Assembly (NCBI GenBank): GCA_036524155.1
Contig: DATDCV010000395.1
Location: 1 to 14,265 of the forward strand
DNA: 14,265 nucleotides
From: DATDCV01 sp036524155
GTDB lineage: Bacteria; Verrucomicrobiota; Verrucomicrobiia; Limisphaerales; UBA8199
Direction of reading: 5' to 3'
The notes under the pieces are model-generated. The model had not been told where the DNA came from. It searched no databases and worked only from the letters and a program-made list of their open reading frames with translations. The position numbers and the translations under genes are program-made. Below, piece by piece: positions 5,734 to 14,088 of the stretch. Each line of letters starts with the position of its first letter. The first letter of the stretch is position 1.

Positions 5734-8559
5734 ATGCTGAAGAAGCTCTTCCTGTTGGACGGCATGGCGCTGGTCTACCGGGCGCATTTTGCCCTGATTG
5801 CCCGCCCTATCTTCACTTCCAGGGGCGTCAACACCTCCGCGCTTTACGGCTTCACTCAAACCTTGCTGGACGTTCTTTCCAACCAGCAGCCCACGCACAT
5901 CGCGGTGGCTTTTGACACGGCGGCACCAACCCAACGTCACATCGAATTTGCGGACTACAAAGCCACCCGCGAGGCGATGCCGGAAGACATCATCCAGGCG
6001 CTGCCCCACGTGCGCCGGATGCTGGAGGCATTCAACATTCCGCTGCTAACGTGCGATGGCTTCGAAGCCGATGACATCATCGCGACGATCGTGCGCCGCG
6101 CCGAAAAGGAAGGCTTCACCTGCTACATGGTGACGCCGGACAAGGATTTTGGCCAACTGGTCGATCAAAACGTGTTTGTGTACAAGCCTGGCAGGATGGG
6201 GGACGCCGCGGAGATCCTCGGGTTGCCCGAAATCCAAAAGCGCTGGAGCGTGCAGCGCGCGGAACAAGTGGTTGATGTTCTCGCTCTCATGGGGGATTCC
6301 TCCGACAACATCCCCGGCGTGCCGGGAATAGGTGAGAAGACCGCGGTTAAACTCATCGGCCAATACGGCACCGTGGAAAACCTGCTGGCGCATACGGGGG
6401 AACTCACCGGCCGCGCCAAAGAGACGCTCGAAAAAAACCGGGAGCAGGCTTTGTTATCGAAACGCCTGGCGACGTTGTCTTTTGACGCGCCTTGCCCCGC
6501 GGATTTGAACGCGTTGAAGCTGCATCCGCCCAACGAGCAGCGTGTCAAAGAACTGTTGATCGAGTTTGAGTTTAACTCGATCGGGCGCCGGTTGTTCGGC
6601 GAGGATTTCAAGGCAGGTCGAGGTTTTCAGCCGGCCGCTTCCGCGCCTGACACGGCGGCGCCAACCCGGCGACCGGCGCAGGAGGAGCTCGTTCTGAAGG
6701 CAGACAGCGACGCAGGTCCAGTCCCGCAACCGCCGACGGTCGCCGCTCCGTTAACGAGCAGCGCCGAGGTCGCGCACCAATACCAGGTTGCCGAAAACGC
6801 GCGGGAACGCGCAGACCTCATCGGGCAATTGCGGAAGGCCGGTTCCTTTGGTTTCGGTACCCTGACTGACAACCTCGATCCCAAAAAGGCTGCGCTCCTG
6901 GGCCTGGCTTTCTCGCTGCGTCCGCGCACCGGGACCTATGTTCCCGTGCCCCGCGATGACGCCGGTGCCGGGCGGGTGCTGAACGAGTTCCGGTCTGTGC
7001 TGGAATCCGCCGAAACCGAAAAAGTCGGCCACGACCTGAAGTTCGACGCGAGCGTGCTCAAGTGGCAGGGGCTGACTCTGGGCGGCAAGATGTTCGACGT
7101 GATGATCGCCCACAGCTTGCTCGAGCCGGACATGAGGCATTCGCTCGAGTATATCTCGGAAGCGACCCTGGGCTACACACCGCTATCGCTAAAGAAGGTG
7201 GTCGCAGACAACGGGCCGGCGGCCGTGGCCGACCTGCCCGTCACGAAGGCCGCGGAACTCGCTGTCGAGCGCGTCGACCTGGCGCTTCAACTCCGTCGAA
7301 TCGTTGAACCCCAGCTCAAGCAAAAAGGGCAGGAGCGAGTGTTTTACGAAATTGAACTGCCACTGGTGCCGGTTCTTGTTGATATGGAGTATGAAGGCGT
7401 CAAAGTGGACGCCAGTGCTCTCGCGGAGTTTGCCGCCCAGTTAGGCAAAGAAATCGACGAACAAGAAAAGTCCATTTGCCGCCTCGCCGGCACCACGTTC
7501 AACCTCAATTCGCCGCGCCAGCTTGGGCAAATCCTTTTCGATGTGTTGAAGATCGCGGGCGCTCCCAAGAAGACCAAAACGGGCCAGTATGCGACCGACG
7601 AACAGACTTTGATGGCGCTGGCGCCTGATCACGAGATCGTTCGCCGCCTGCTCGAGCACCGGGCCGCCACCAAGCTCAAATCCACCTACGCCGACGCGTT
7701 GCCAACAGCGATTTGGCCTAAAACGGGACGCATCCATACGACCTATAATCAGGTCATGACCGCAACCGGCCGACTCAATTCACAAGACCCGAACCTTCAG
7801 AACATCCCCATTCGCACCGAACGCGGACAGGAAATCCGGAAAGCTTTTGTGCCGCGCGGCCCGGAGTATTTGCTGCTCTCGGCCGATTACTCGCAGATTG
7901 AGTTGCGCATTATTGCCGCCTTGAGCGGCGAGCCGGGCTTGTTAGAGGCGTTCAAGACCGGTGCCGACGTTCACACCGCGACCGCCGCGAGGGTCTTTGG
8001 CGTGTTCCCGGACCTCGTGACCCCGGAGATGCGGCGCAAAGCCAAGATGGTCAATTACGGAATCGCGTATGGGATCTCGGCCTTTGGCCTGGCACAGCGT
8101 CTCGGCATCCCGCGCAAGGAGGCGATCGCGATCATTGAGGAATATTTCAGGCAGTTTGCCGGAATCCGCAAGTATATGGACGGCACGATCGCGTTTGCCC
8201 GCGCACACGGTTACGTGGAGACGATCACCGGGCGTCGCCGCTATATCCGCGACATCACCTCCTCAAACAACACGCTGCGCGGATCGGCGGAGCGCAATGC
8301 GATCAACGCCCCCATCCAGGGCACCGCGGCCGATATGATCAAACTGGCAATGGTCAACATCCACCGCGAGCTCCGCGCGCGGAACCTCAAGACCAGGATG
8401 CTGCTCCAGGTTCATGATGAATTGGTGTTCGATCTGTTTGCGCCCGAGGAGCGCACCGTGCGGGGTCTGGTCGCGGAGCGGATGAACACCGCCATCCCCC
8501 TCGAGGTGCCCATCGTCGTAGAGGTTGGTGTGGGCCGCAGTTGGCTGCAGGCCCACTGA
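5734..8559 (+). CDS. polA: DNA polymerase I
   Basis: 941 residues from the ATG at 5734, chosen because MLKKLFLLDGMALVYRAHFA is the normal family start; an in-frame GTG at 5710 would add eight residues. The 5'-3' exonuclease (1-about 290) is intact: D-rich motifs EADD (111-114), TPDKDFGQL (134-142; D136, D138), GDSSDN (187-192; D188, D191) and the helix-hairpin-helix GVPGIGEKTA. A Pro/Ala-rich linker (about 300-350) leads to the 3'-5' exonuclease fold (about 356-520), whose catalytic residues are mostly lost: E. coli D355, E357 and D501 correspond to G375, L377 and R513, and only D438 (D424) remains. The polymerase domain is complete: motif A DYSQIELR (718-725), motif B RRKAKMVNYGIAYG, motif C VHDE (893-896). 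Y775 replaces the usual Phe (E. coli F762). It serves in gap filling and Okazaki fragment maturation. Length is near E. coli's 928. Confidence 0.97.
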   Translation: MLKKLFLLDGMALVYRAHFALIARPIFTSRGVNTSALYGFTQTLLDVLSNQQPTHIAVAFDTAAPTQRHIEFADYKATREAMPEDIIQALPHVRRMLEAFNIPLLTCDGFEADDIIATIVRRAEKEGFTCYMVTPDKDFGQLVDQNVFVYKPGRMGDAAEILGLPEIQKRWSVQRAEQVVDVLALMGDSSDNIPGVPGIGEKTAVKLIGQYGTVENLLAHTGELTGRAKETLEKNREQALLSKRLATLSFDAPCPADLNALKLHPPNEQRVKELLIEFEFNSIGRRLFGEDFKAGRGFQPAASAPDTAAPTRRPAQEELVLKADSDAGPVPQPPTVAAPLTSSAEVAHQYQVAENARERADLIGQLRKAGSFGFGTLTDNLDPKKAALLGLAFSLRPRTGTYVPVPRDDAGAGRVLNEFRSVLESAETEKVGHDLKFDASVLKWQGLTLGGKMFDVMIAHSLLEPDMRHSLEYISEATLGYTPLSLKKVVADNGPAAVADLPVTKAAELAVERVDLALQLRRIVEPQLKQKGQERVFYEIELPLVPVLVDMEYEGVKVDASALAEFAAQLGKEIDEQEKSICRLAGTTFNLNSPRQLGQILFDVLKIAGAPKKTKTGQYATDEQTLMALAPDHEIVRRLLEHRAATKLKSTYADALPTAIWPKTGRIHTTYNQVMTATGRLNSQDPNLQNIPIRTERGQEIRKAFVPRGPEYLLLSADYSQIELRIIAALSGEPGLLEAFKTGADVHTATAARVFGVFPDLVTPEMRRKAKMVNYGIAYGISAFGLAQRLGIPRKEAIAIIEEYFRQFAGIRKYMDGTIAFARAHGYVETITGRRRYIRDITSSNNTLRGSAERNAINAPIQGTAADMIKLAMVNIHRELRARNLKTRMLLQVHDELVFDLFAPEERTVRGLVAERMNTAIPLEVPIVVEVGVGRSWLQAH

Positions 8560-8573
8560 CATCACTGCGACCC

Positions 8574-8610
8574 GCGAGCGCCGGCTCGCCCCACTTCGGG
8601 GCAGTGCCGG
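8574..8610. repeat. Nested hairpins at the convergent polA / small-gene junction
   Basis: Two overlapping palindromes: GCGAGC-GCCG-GCTCGC (8574-8589) and the two-tier CCGGC/GCCGG stem (8581-8585 with 8606-8610) enclosing GCCCC-ACTTC-GGGGC (8588-8602). They begin 15 bases after the polA stop and lie between converging genes, so they could end or stabilise transcripts from either side. Neither strand has a T-run after the stem, so a classical intrinsic terminator is not supported. A REP-type element is the alternative. Confidence 0.5.
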
Positions 8611-8626
8611 AACTTGTTCGGCGCCG

Positions 8627-8643
8627 ATTACAGCCGCCGACGG
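8627..8643. repeat. Partial match to the 3977-4046 repeat arm
   Basis: ATTACAGCCGCCGACGG resembles the outer arm ATTGTAGGCGCCGACG at 3975-3990 (most positions shared). It is adjacent to the 8-base palindrome CGGCGCCG (8619-8626) and abuts the stop codon of the next gene at 8644. It may be a decayed copy of the same repeat family. The similarity is short and could be coincidence. Confidence 0.35.
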
Positions 8644-8973
8644 TTAGTTCGTTTTCTTATCTTTGGGCTCGATGGAAGCCAGCTCCACGTAGAGTTTGCC
8701 GTCCTTTTCCTCGACAGTCCCTTTGGCCGTAACCTCCAGAGATTTCTTGCAGACCTCTTTGTGGAACTTCTTGGCCACCGGGTTGTCTTTGACCCAATAG
8801 ACCTTAGTGGTGCCGGCGTCCTTGACTTCGATCACCGTTTGACACTCGTCCGACTTCTTGAGTTCGCATTTGGCGCACATCGCCTTGCCAGCCAGTTCCT
8901 TCTCCTCCCCCGCCCGTGCGGGCAAGCAAGCCAGGAACGCTAATAGAGTTACGGTAACAATTGTCTTTTTCAT
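8644..8973 (-). CDS. Small exported cysteine-containing protein, DUF6370-like
   Basis: 109 residues from the ATG at 8973; only a weak GAAAG stands upstream. MKKTIVTVTLLAFLACLPARA is a clear signal peptide, with an ARA cut site at 19-21; C16 in FLAC is a poor lipobox, so a lipoprotein is less likely. The mature part is small and Lys-rich, with CAKC (33-36), C44 and C75. The rest looks beta-rich (TVIEVKDAGTTKVYWVKDN, then an HKEVC segment and VTAKGTVEEKDGKLYVELAS), as in a small OB-like fold. The pattern of CxxC, a later Cys and a GTVxxKDGK segment recalls the DUF6370-type exported proteins of planctomycetes and verrucomicrobia; that match is from memory and uncertain. A metal-binding or structural envelope role is possible but not shown. 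It converges on polA and is read towards it. Confidence 0.8.
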   Translation of the reverse strand: MKKTIVTVTLLAFLACLPARAGEEKELAGKAMCAKCELKKSDECQTVIEVKDAGTTKVYWVKDNPVAKKFHKEVCKKSLEVTAKGTVEEKDGKLYVELASIEPKDKKTN

Positions 8974-9255
8974 GGTTCTTTCACTTGGTTTCTTTTCCTT
9001 GATCCCGCGACCCGGCCTCGCTGGTCAGGCGCGTGACTCTCAACGATGGCTAATCTCGTGCATTAATGGCGCTTGTGCAAGGAGCATTGTCCCCAGGCAA
9101 AGTACGGACTCGGGAAACGGTGGGCCGCCTCGCCGGCGAAGGTCTTGCTCGTGATCGTGCCCTTGGGCTGCCGAGCCCACGTGAGGGCGGAGGAGCAAGA
9201 GCACAAAGAAGATCAGGGGAACACTAGGTGCTCCGGTCGACCAGAGTCAGGACGG
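8974..9255. other. 282-base gap without a convincing gene; possible decayed minus-strand gene
   Basis: No intact gene with a normal start is visible. On the minus strand one frame from about 9227 reads PLIFFVLLLLRPHVGSAA, like a signal peptide, but has no ATG, GTG or TTG ahead of it. A neighbouring frame ends at 9063 with the protein-like AAHRFPSPYFAWGQCSLHKR before TAA. The two could be parts of one frameshifted small gene, or chance. The promoter of the gene starting at 8973 should lie in the right part of this gap. I found no clear -35/-10 pair. Confidence 0.4.
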
Positions 9256-12200
9256 CTAAATGTGTTTGAGTCCTGGCGCAGGGTTGAAGGCCCGGCGGAG
9301 GATGGCATTTCTTCCCGCAGCCGCGGGCTGCAGCCCCTGCTCGCGCCCCAGGTGTTTCTGCCGGAACCGTTCATGCACCTCGAAAGCGAAATTATCCAGG
9401 GCCGCGGTGCTGATGGGATCGCCGTTGAAACTGATCGTCAGTGTGAGCAAACCGTCTTGTTCAGCCACGTGGTAGAATTGGGCTTCAGCGATTTTGGTGG
9501 GCATGCATTCCAGTGGGCCGACTGCAACCACGGCATCGATTTCCTGCCGCTGCCAGCCTTGCACTGACGCGCCCACGGTCAGTACGGCTTCGCCTTCCAG
9601 GGCGGAACTGACGTACGGGGCCGCCGCCGCCAGGGTCTCTTCGATAGTCGGCGGCGCGGGCCACCCGAGCGGTTGGGCAACAGTGGAGAACAAAGCGGCC
9701 TCGATTTGGTGCTGGACCCGGCGGCTGAAGGAATCGACCAAGCGATTGCGTCCGCTACGCCGCCGGCGGATATAGCTGCAATAGGAAAGCCATTCGTGTT
9801 GGGGCGCGGGGCGAACGCGCAACTCACGTTCCTCCAACTTGTGGACCAGGTAATCGTTGCTGAAATCCACCGCCCGAACGTAGATCTCGCCGGTCATTTC
9901 AATCAACGGCAAGGCGCGGTCTCCTTTGGCCGCCGCAAATTCCCCGGCGGCCCTCCGCAGCAAATCGCCGACGCCAAAAAGGCCGCCGCGGGCCACTTGC
10001 CACAGAGCCGGAGCGAGCCTCAGATCCCCGCGGCCCGCGATTTCGAGTTGCTCCAGCAAGCGAGTCGTGTACTGCTCGTAAACCGCTTGAGCTTTTCCGG
10101 AAACGCGCTCCGCCGGCCGGACCTCCAGCAGCGCCCGTCGCAAGAGGTCGGTGGCGATAATCCCCGACAACATCAGCATCTCGGTGCCGGCGGGCAGATC
10201 ATCAAAATACCCGGAATCCTTGGGCGCCCAAATGCGGAGGCGTTCAGTCCAGCCGAGGCGTCCAAGAACGATTTGGTTCAGAAGGTTATAGACGCCGAAC
10301 CGGCATGGCCCGTCGGTGCCGGGCATGACATAGACAAACCGCTCGGACGGCTGGGCATGGTCCAGGCGTTGCAGCAGCGAGCCGAGGGTCAACGGCATCG
10401 GCAGGCATTCCTTGCCCGAGGTGTAGCGCCGGCCAAGGCGCAGCGATTCGGCGTCCGGGGATGGCAGTTCCTCAGCCGCCAGGCCCAGTCCGCGGAACAC
10501 TGCCGCAACGGCGGCAGACGCCGGCCCTAAGTGGGGAACGAGCATCTTTTCGGTGTCACCATTGTTGCGGCCGATGCTGCTCAACCGCAGACCGGAGGAC
10601 TGCAGCCTCGTAAAGTTGTTCAGGCGGGCGCCGGCGGAGGGAGCGCGACGGTCTTCCTCGACACAGTGGAGAAACGCTTCGACTCTGGTTTTCGTGCCGG
10701 CGTCCCCGGAATGGCCATCGGTTTCAATAATGGCAAACGGCTTGCCCTCCATGACGTGCGCGGCGAAGTGCAGATTGAAGCTGTCCGGCCCGCAGGAGTA
10801 ATTGCTGCAATAGAGGGCATAAACGCCCGGCGTGCGCCGCACCTGGTGGGCGGCCCGAAGGATGCTCTGGCCGTAGCCCCAGTACATGTCGTTGAATTGG
10901 GGCACCTCCGGATCTACGGCGTAGTGCTCGACCGGAATCGCGATCGCGCCCTGTTCACGCAAGATCGCTGGAACGTTCGAGTTCAGCGTCTTGTTGTAGA
11001 TCGTGTAATTTCGCCCTAACACGATCACTGCGGTTACGTTTCGCTCGCCGCAAAACCGCAGTGCCCGTTCGATGCTGTCAATACAGGCGGCATCGAATTG
11101 CGTTTGCGCCTCGAGTCCTCTCCGCCAGGCCGCGCGCCACGTTTCTTCCCCCAGCCCGAGTGTCTCAGCCAGGCCCGCGCAACTTGCCAGGAACTCCTTC
11201 GACTCCATCGCCCCTTTGCCGAAGTTCAGTATCGGCGACAGCAGGCGGGAACCACCGCTTCCGTGGAGCCGCCGAGTCGCCGCGGGGGTCGGGTGCGGCG
11301 CTTCTGCTTCTCGCTTCTCGCGCGCGGCTCCAGGACGCGCTTTCAGCGTCGGGTGCAGCAAGTCGGGAGCCGCCTGCACCACCGGGCAAACCACCGACCG
11401 CCGTTGGTCATTGGGCGCCGGCACGCTGCGCAGCATGGGAATGAAAATCCAGTCGGCCCCAGATTCATCCATGCTCGCGGCCACCCCATGAAAAAGCTGC
11501 ATTGGCGCGCAGAAAGGCACATTGGCCCGTTGAACCCCGCGCTTCAGCATTGCCTGGTCCGCCACCCCGATCACCTTGAGCTGGAAACCGGCTTCGTGGA
11601 AAAATGTCACGAAGAAAGGGAACAACCCTTTGAGCATGAACTCATCGGTCAGGGCGATCGTTGGCCCGTCCCGTTGTGCCAGGCAGGGCTGCAGAAGCTT
11701 CTGGAGCAACTCCTCGCGTTCGCGGAAAGGATCCGGCGCAAGATTAGGCAGTTTTCGCTTCCGGGTGGCTTTGTCGTGCAACGCGCAAGCCCCGCCCCAG
11801 GTGAACTGCGATTGCTCCTCCTCGACCAGTGTGCGCAACCGCTCGATTCGGCATTTGTTTCCCGCGCCGCCACACCCGGTCGTGGCCCGGCAGATGAACG
11901 AGTCCTTCTGGCGAACCGACGCATTCAGGAATCGCGAGAGGTCGAGGCCAGCCCGAAGGGCGCCGACATCCCGGACCGCCGTTCTGCAGATGTCGAGCTC
12001 GCGCCCGGCCAGCAGCGCGATCCCAAGCGCGCCGACAGTCCCTGGATTCGGCGGAACGATGACCTCGCTGCCGGTTTGGCGCGCAACCGCGGCGGCAAGG
12101 GCGTCGGCCGAGAAAGGCATGCCCTGGCAAAAAATCACTTTGCCGACCGATCGATTCCCCTTCACCCGGTTCAAGTAGTTTTTGATGATCGAGTCATACA

Positions 12201-13758
12201 GACCCGAGATAATGGCAGGGGAATCGATGCCCGCGGCCACCGCCTCATCGATGACCTCAGCCATAAACACCGAGCAGTGTTGCCCCAGGGAAACTCCGTT
12301 CGTTGCCGACACGGCGGCTTCTCCGAGCTGCCGCACATCTTCGATGCCGGCAAACTTGCGGCCCTGTTCTTCAATGAAAGAACCGGTCCCGGCACTGCAG
12401 GCTTCGTTCATCGCGCAATCGATGATGCGCCCTTCGGCCAGGCGGATATACTTGGCGTCCTGTCCGCCGATCTCGAAGATCGTGTCCACCCGGGCGTCGT
12501 AATGCAGCGCGCCAGTGGCGTGGGCGACGATTTCATTCACGACGAACACGGCATCCGGGCCGTAGCAGGAGGTCAACAAAGACCCGGCCACTTCGCGCCC
12601 GCTGCCGGTTGCCCCAAGCGCGACCACCCGGCCATGGCCGGCCGGCCCCGCGGCGAACTTCCGTACCAATTCCTGCGCGGCGCCGACCGGGTCGCCGAGG
12701 GTCTGCCGGTAGGCTTCCCAAACCACTTCGCTGGTGGCGGCGTTCAACGCCACTGCTTTGGAGCCCGTTGAGCCTATGTCCAGACCCAGCACGAGGAGTG
12801 GTGACGCATTTTTCGTTTCTACCCACGGACGCGCAGGCATCCGGCGCACACGGGTCAACGACGCCGAGAGGGCCGGCAACTTTTCAAGATTTAGACGGTG
12901 CGGCGGCAGCAGCAGTTCTTCCAGCGGCGGCAGTTCGGGATTCTTATCGGCGGCCAGAAGCGCCGACCCAAGCGCTTCCAGGCAGAGCAGCTCTTCCTCG
13001 TGGTGGGGAACCAATTCCATGCCCATCTTTCCGAGCGCTTCGGCGAAGATCCGGCGCACGCGCGGCGAGCGGCTCACGCCACCAGTCAGCAGTACCCGCG
13101 ACGGGCTGACGCCAGGTTTGATGAGCACCAAAACGTTCTCGCAAACCGCGTCGAACAGCCCCGCCAGAATGCGCGCACGGTCTTCACCTTTGTTGGCGAG
13201 GTGAGTCATGTCCGTCTTCAGGATCACCGGGCAACGTCCCGATAGGGGCGCCGGCTCGGCCACATCCGCGCAAAGGCAACTGGCCTCCTCAACAGTCAGC
13301 GAAAATCGCTCGACGAGTTGGCGCAAGAAGTTGCCCGTCCCCTGCGAGCATCGGCTGTTCTCCCGGAACACTGTTGCGCCGCTGGCTCGGAGTTCCAACA
13401 CCGAGAAGCCGTGGCTCCCGATGTTGATAATCGTTGCCGGCTCATCCCCGAACAGGAATCGATAGGCCCGGATTTGCGCCTGCTTGGTCGGGATACGGGG
13501 AAGTCGCACCTGGCTGGCGAAGCGCCCGCTGATGGCCGCGCCGGCCACGCTGGCCCATGGCCATTGGCGCAGTGTTTCCAGCAGCACTTGACCGGGGACC
13601 TTGCCATGCTCAATGATCTGGCGCCGCGTGACGCGCAGGCTCTCGCCGTCCCGCCGCAGTTCGAGCACCTTGATCGTCTCCGCCCCGGCGTCGATGCCGA
13701 GGAACCGATCGCCGCCGTTCCCGGCAGTGCTTCCACCGCTCGGCGCGACCAGGTCCAT
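9256..13758 (-). CDS. Giant acyl-CoA dehydratase activase: two ASKHA/Fe-S activase modules fused to a DUF2229/HgdB-like region
   Basis: About 1500 residues. I prefer the ATG at 13758 because AGGA lies nine bases upstream; ATGs at 13827, 13782 and 13776 are alternatives. Module 1 (about 17-270): FLGIDAGAETIKVLEL, Fe-S cysteines C137 (RCSQGTGNF) and C176, LLTGGVSR. Its second phosphate loop reads NIGSHGF instead of GGQD. Module 2 (about 322-585) is canonical: GLDIGSTGSK, EIGGQDAKYI (429-438), C454 (NEACSAGTGSF), C495. The rest resembles DUF2229 and 2-hydroxyglutaryl-CoA dehydratase subunits: C623/C629/C636, C750, C791, C984/C989, ETDGHSGDAGTKTR (1012-1025), SGKECLPM, GPCRFGVYNLL, GPLECMPTKIAEA. 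By family it couples ATP hydrolysis to low-potential electron transfer through [4Fe-4S] clusters (archerase / double-cubane type) in the cytosol. The final substrate is unknown. A low-complexity insert lies at about 807-838. No dehydratase genes adjoin it. Confidence 0.92.
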   Translation of the reverse strand: MDLVAPSGGSTAGNGGDRFLGIDAGAETIKVLELRRDGESLRVTRRQIIEHGKVPGQVLLETLRQWPWASVAGAAISGRFASQVRLPRIPTKQAQIRAYRFLFGDEPATIINIGSHGFSVLELRASGATVFRENSRCSQGTGNFLRQLVERFSLTVEEASCLCADVAEPAPLSGRCPVILKTDMTHLANKGEDRARILAGLFDAVCENVLVLIKPGVSPSRVLLTGGVSRSPRVRRIFAEALGKMGMELVPHHEEELLCLEALGSALLAADKNPELPPLEELLLPPHRLNLEKLPALSASLTRVRRMPARPWVETKNASPLLVLGLDIGSTGSKAVALNAATSEVVWEAYRQTLGDPVGAAQELVRKFAAGPAGHGRVVALGATGSGREVAGSLLTSCYGPDAVFVVNEIVAHATGALHYDARVDTIFEIGGQDAKYIRLAEGRIIDCAMNEACSAGTGSFIEEQGRKFAGIEDVRQLGEAAVSATNGVSLGQHCSVFMAEVIDEAVAAGIDSPAIISGLYDSIIKNYLNRVKGNRSVGKVIFCQGMPFSADALAAAVARQTGSEVIVPPNPGTVGALGIALLAGRELDICRTAVRDVGALRAGLDLSRFLNASVRQKDSFICRATTGCGGAGNKCRIERLRTLVEEEQSQFTWGGACALHDKATRKRKLPNLAPDPFREREELLQKLLQPCLAQRDGPTIALTDEFMLKGLFPFFVTFFHEAGFQLKVIGVADQAMLKRGVQRANVPFCAPMQLFHGVAASMDESGADWIFIPMLRSVPAPNDQRRSVVCPVVQAAPDLLHPTLKARPGAAREKREAEAPHPTPAATRRLHGSGGSRLLSPILNFGKGAMESKEFLASCAGLAETLGLGEETWRAAWRRGLEAQTQFDAACIDSIERALRFCGERNVTAVIVLGRNYTIYNKTLNSNVPAILREQGAIAIPVEHYAVDPEVPQFNDMYWGYGQSILRAAHQVRRTPGVYALYCSNYSCGPDSFNLHFAAHVMEGKPFAIIETDGHSGDAGTKTRVEAFLHCVEEDRRAPSAGARLNNFTRLQSSGLRLSSIGRNNGDTEKMLVPHLGPASAAVAAVFRGLGLAAEELPSPDAESLRLGRRYTSGKECLPMPLTLGSLLQRLDHAQPSERFVYVMPGTDGPCRFGVYNLLNQIVLGRLGWTERLRIWAPKDSGYFDDLPAGTEMLMLSGIIATDLLRRALLEVRPAERVSGKAQAVYEQYTTRLLEQLEIAGRGDLRLAPALWQVARGGLFGVGDLLRRAAGEFAAAKGDRALPLIEMTGEIYVRAVDFSNDYLVHKLEERELRVRPAPQHEWLSYCSYIRRRRSGRNRLVDSFSRRVQHQIEAALFSTVAQPLGWPAPPTIEETLAAAAPYVSSALEGEAVLTVGASVQGWQRQEIDAVVAVGPLECMPTKIAEAQFYHVAEQDGLLTLTISFNGDPISTAALDNFAFEVHERFRQKHLGREQGLQPAAAGRNAILRRAFNPAPGLKHI
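11244..11340. other. Low-complexity in-frame insert with a palindrome, inside the activase gene
   Basis: This stretch encodes about residues 807-838 of the activase, rich in Arg, Ala, Glu and Pro (ARPGAAREKREAEAPHPTP, then RRLHGSGGSR). It separates LLHPTLK from RLLSPILNFG, which I expect to be near neighbours in the family. The DNA contains a 30-base imperfect palindrome (11244-11273: GGCGG/CCGCC enclosing CCAC/GTGG) and a repeated GCTTCT motif around 11300-11320. It looks like a small repeat that entered the gene without breaking the frame. The boundaries are estimated by eye. Confidence 0.45.
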
Positions 13759-14088
13759 GCTGGTTTGTCCTAACATCGTCATATCTGCACAACCGAACCG
13801 CTGGGCGGCTCCCGGTTCATCGGCCATTGTTGTCAGACCGATTAATAAGTTCAATCACAGAGATCCATTTGGTTTTCATCACCTGGCCTCTGCCCGGGCG
13901 GCGGCCATCACTCCAGTGTTGGCGCCGGCCGGGTTCACCGCTCCGGGCTCTTCTTTCGCGCTCTTGTAACACGGTGAGAAGACGATCCGTTAATCGAAAA
14001 AAACGGCGTGACTATTGAAAAAACATTGATTGTGGGCCAGGCCCCAAACTTGCGGGCTGGCTGGACTGACCGTAACTTGCCGCTGCAA
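13759..14088. promoter_or_regulatory. Divergent intergenic region between the activase and uvrA
   Basis: About 330 bases between the chosen starts of two divergent genes, so both promoters should lie here. The uvrA-side half is A-rich (A-runs at 13998-14004 and 14018-14023). It carries an 11-base palindrome, GGGCC-A-GGCCC (14034-14044), with flanks TTG and CAA, that could be a protein-binding site. I could not pick a convincing -35/-10 pair on either strand, and no LexA-type site is evident. The part next to the activase may be coding if an upstream start is used. Confidence 0.4.

Noticed and set aside
9073..9567. 164-codon plus-strand open frame entering the 8974-9255 gap
   Set aside because: Most of it is antisense to the activase 3' end, and the part in the gap shows no domain, signal peptide or ribosome binding site.
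9673..11019. Two long plus-strand open frames (285 and 162 codons)
   Set aside because: Both are antisense to the C-terminal half of the activase, with compositions typical of shadow frames.
11098..12771. 557-codon open frame on the plus strand
   Set aside because: It is fully antisense to the activase gene and has no recognisable motif or ribosome binding site. Codon bias on the minus strand explains the lack of stops.
13817..13879. 20-codon minus-strand frame ahead of the activase (MKTKWISVIELINRSDNNGR)
   Set aside because: It could be a leader peptide, but the AGG before its ATG is too close to serve as a binding site, and nothing in its sequence suggests attenuation.
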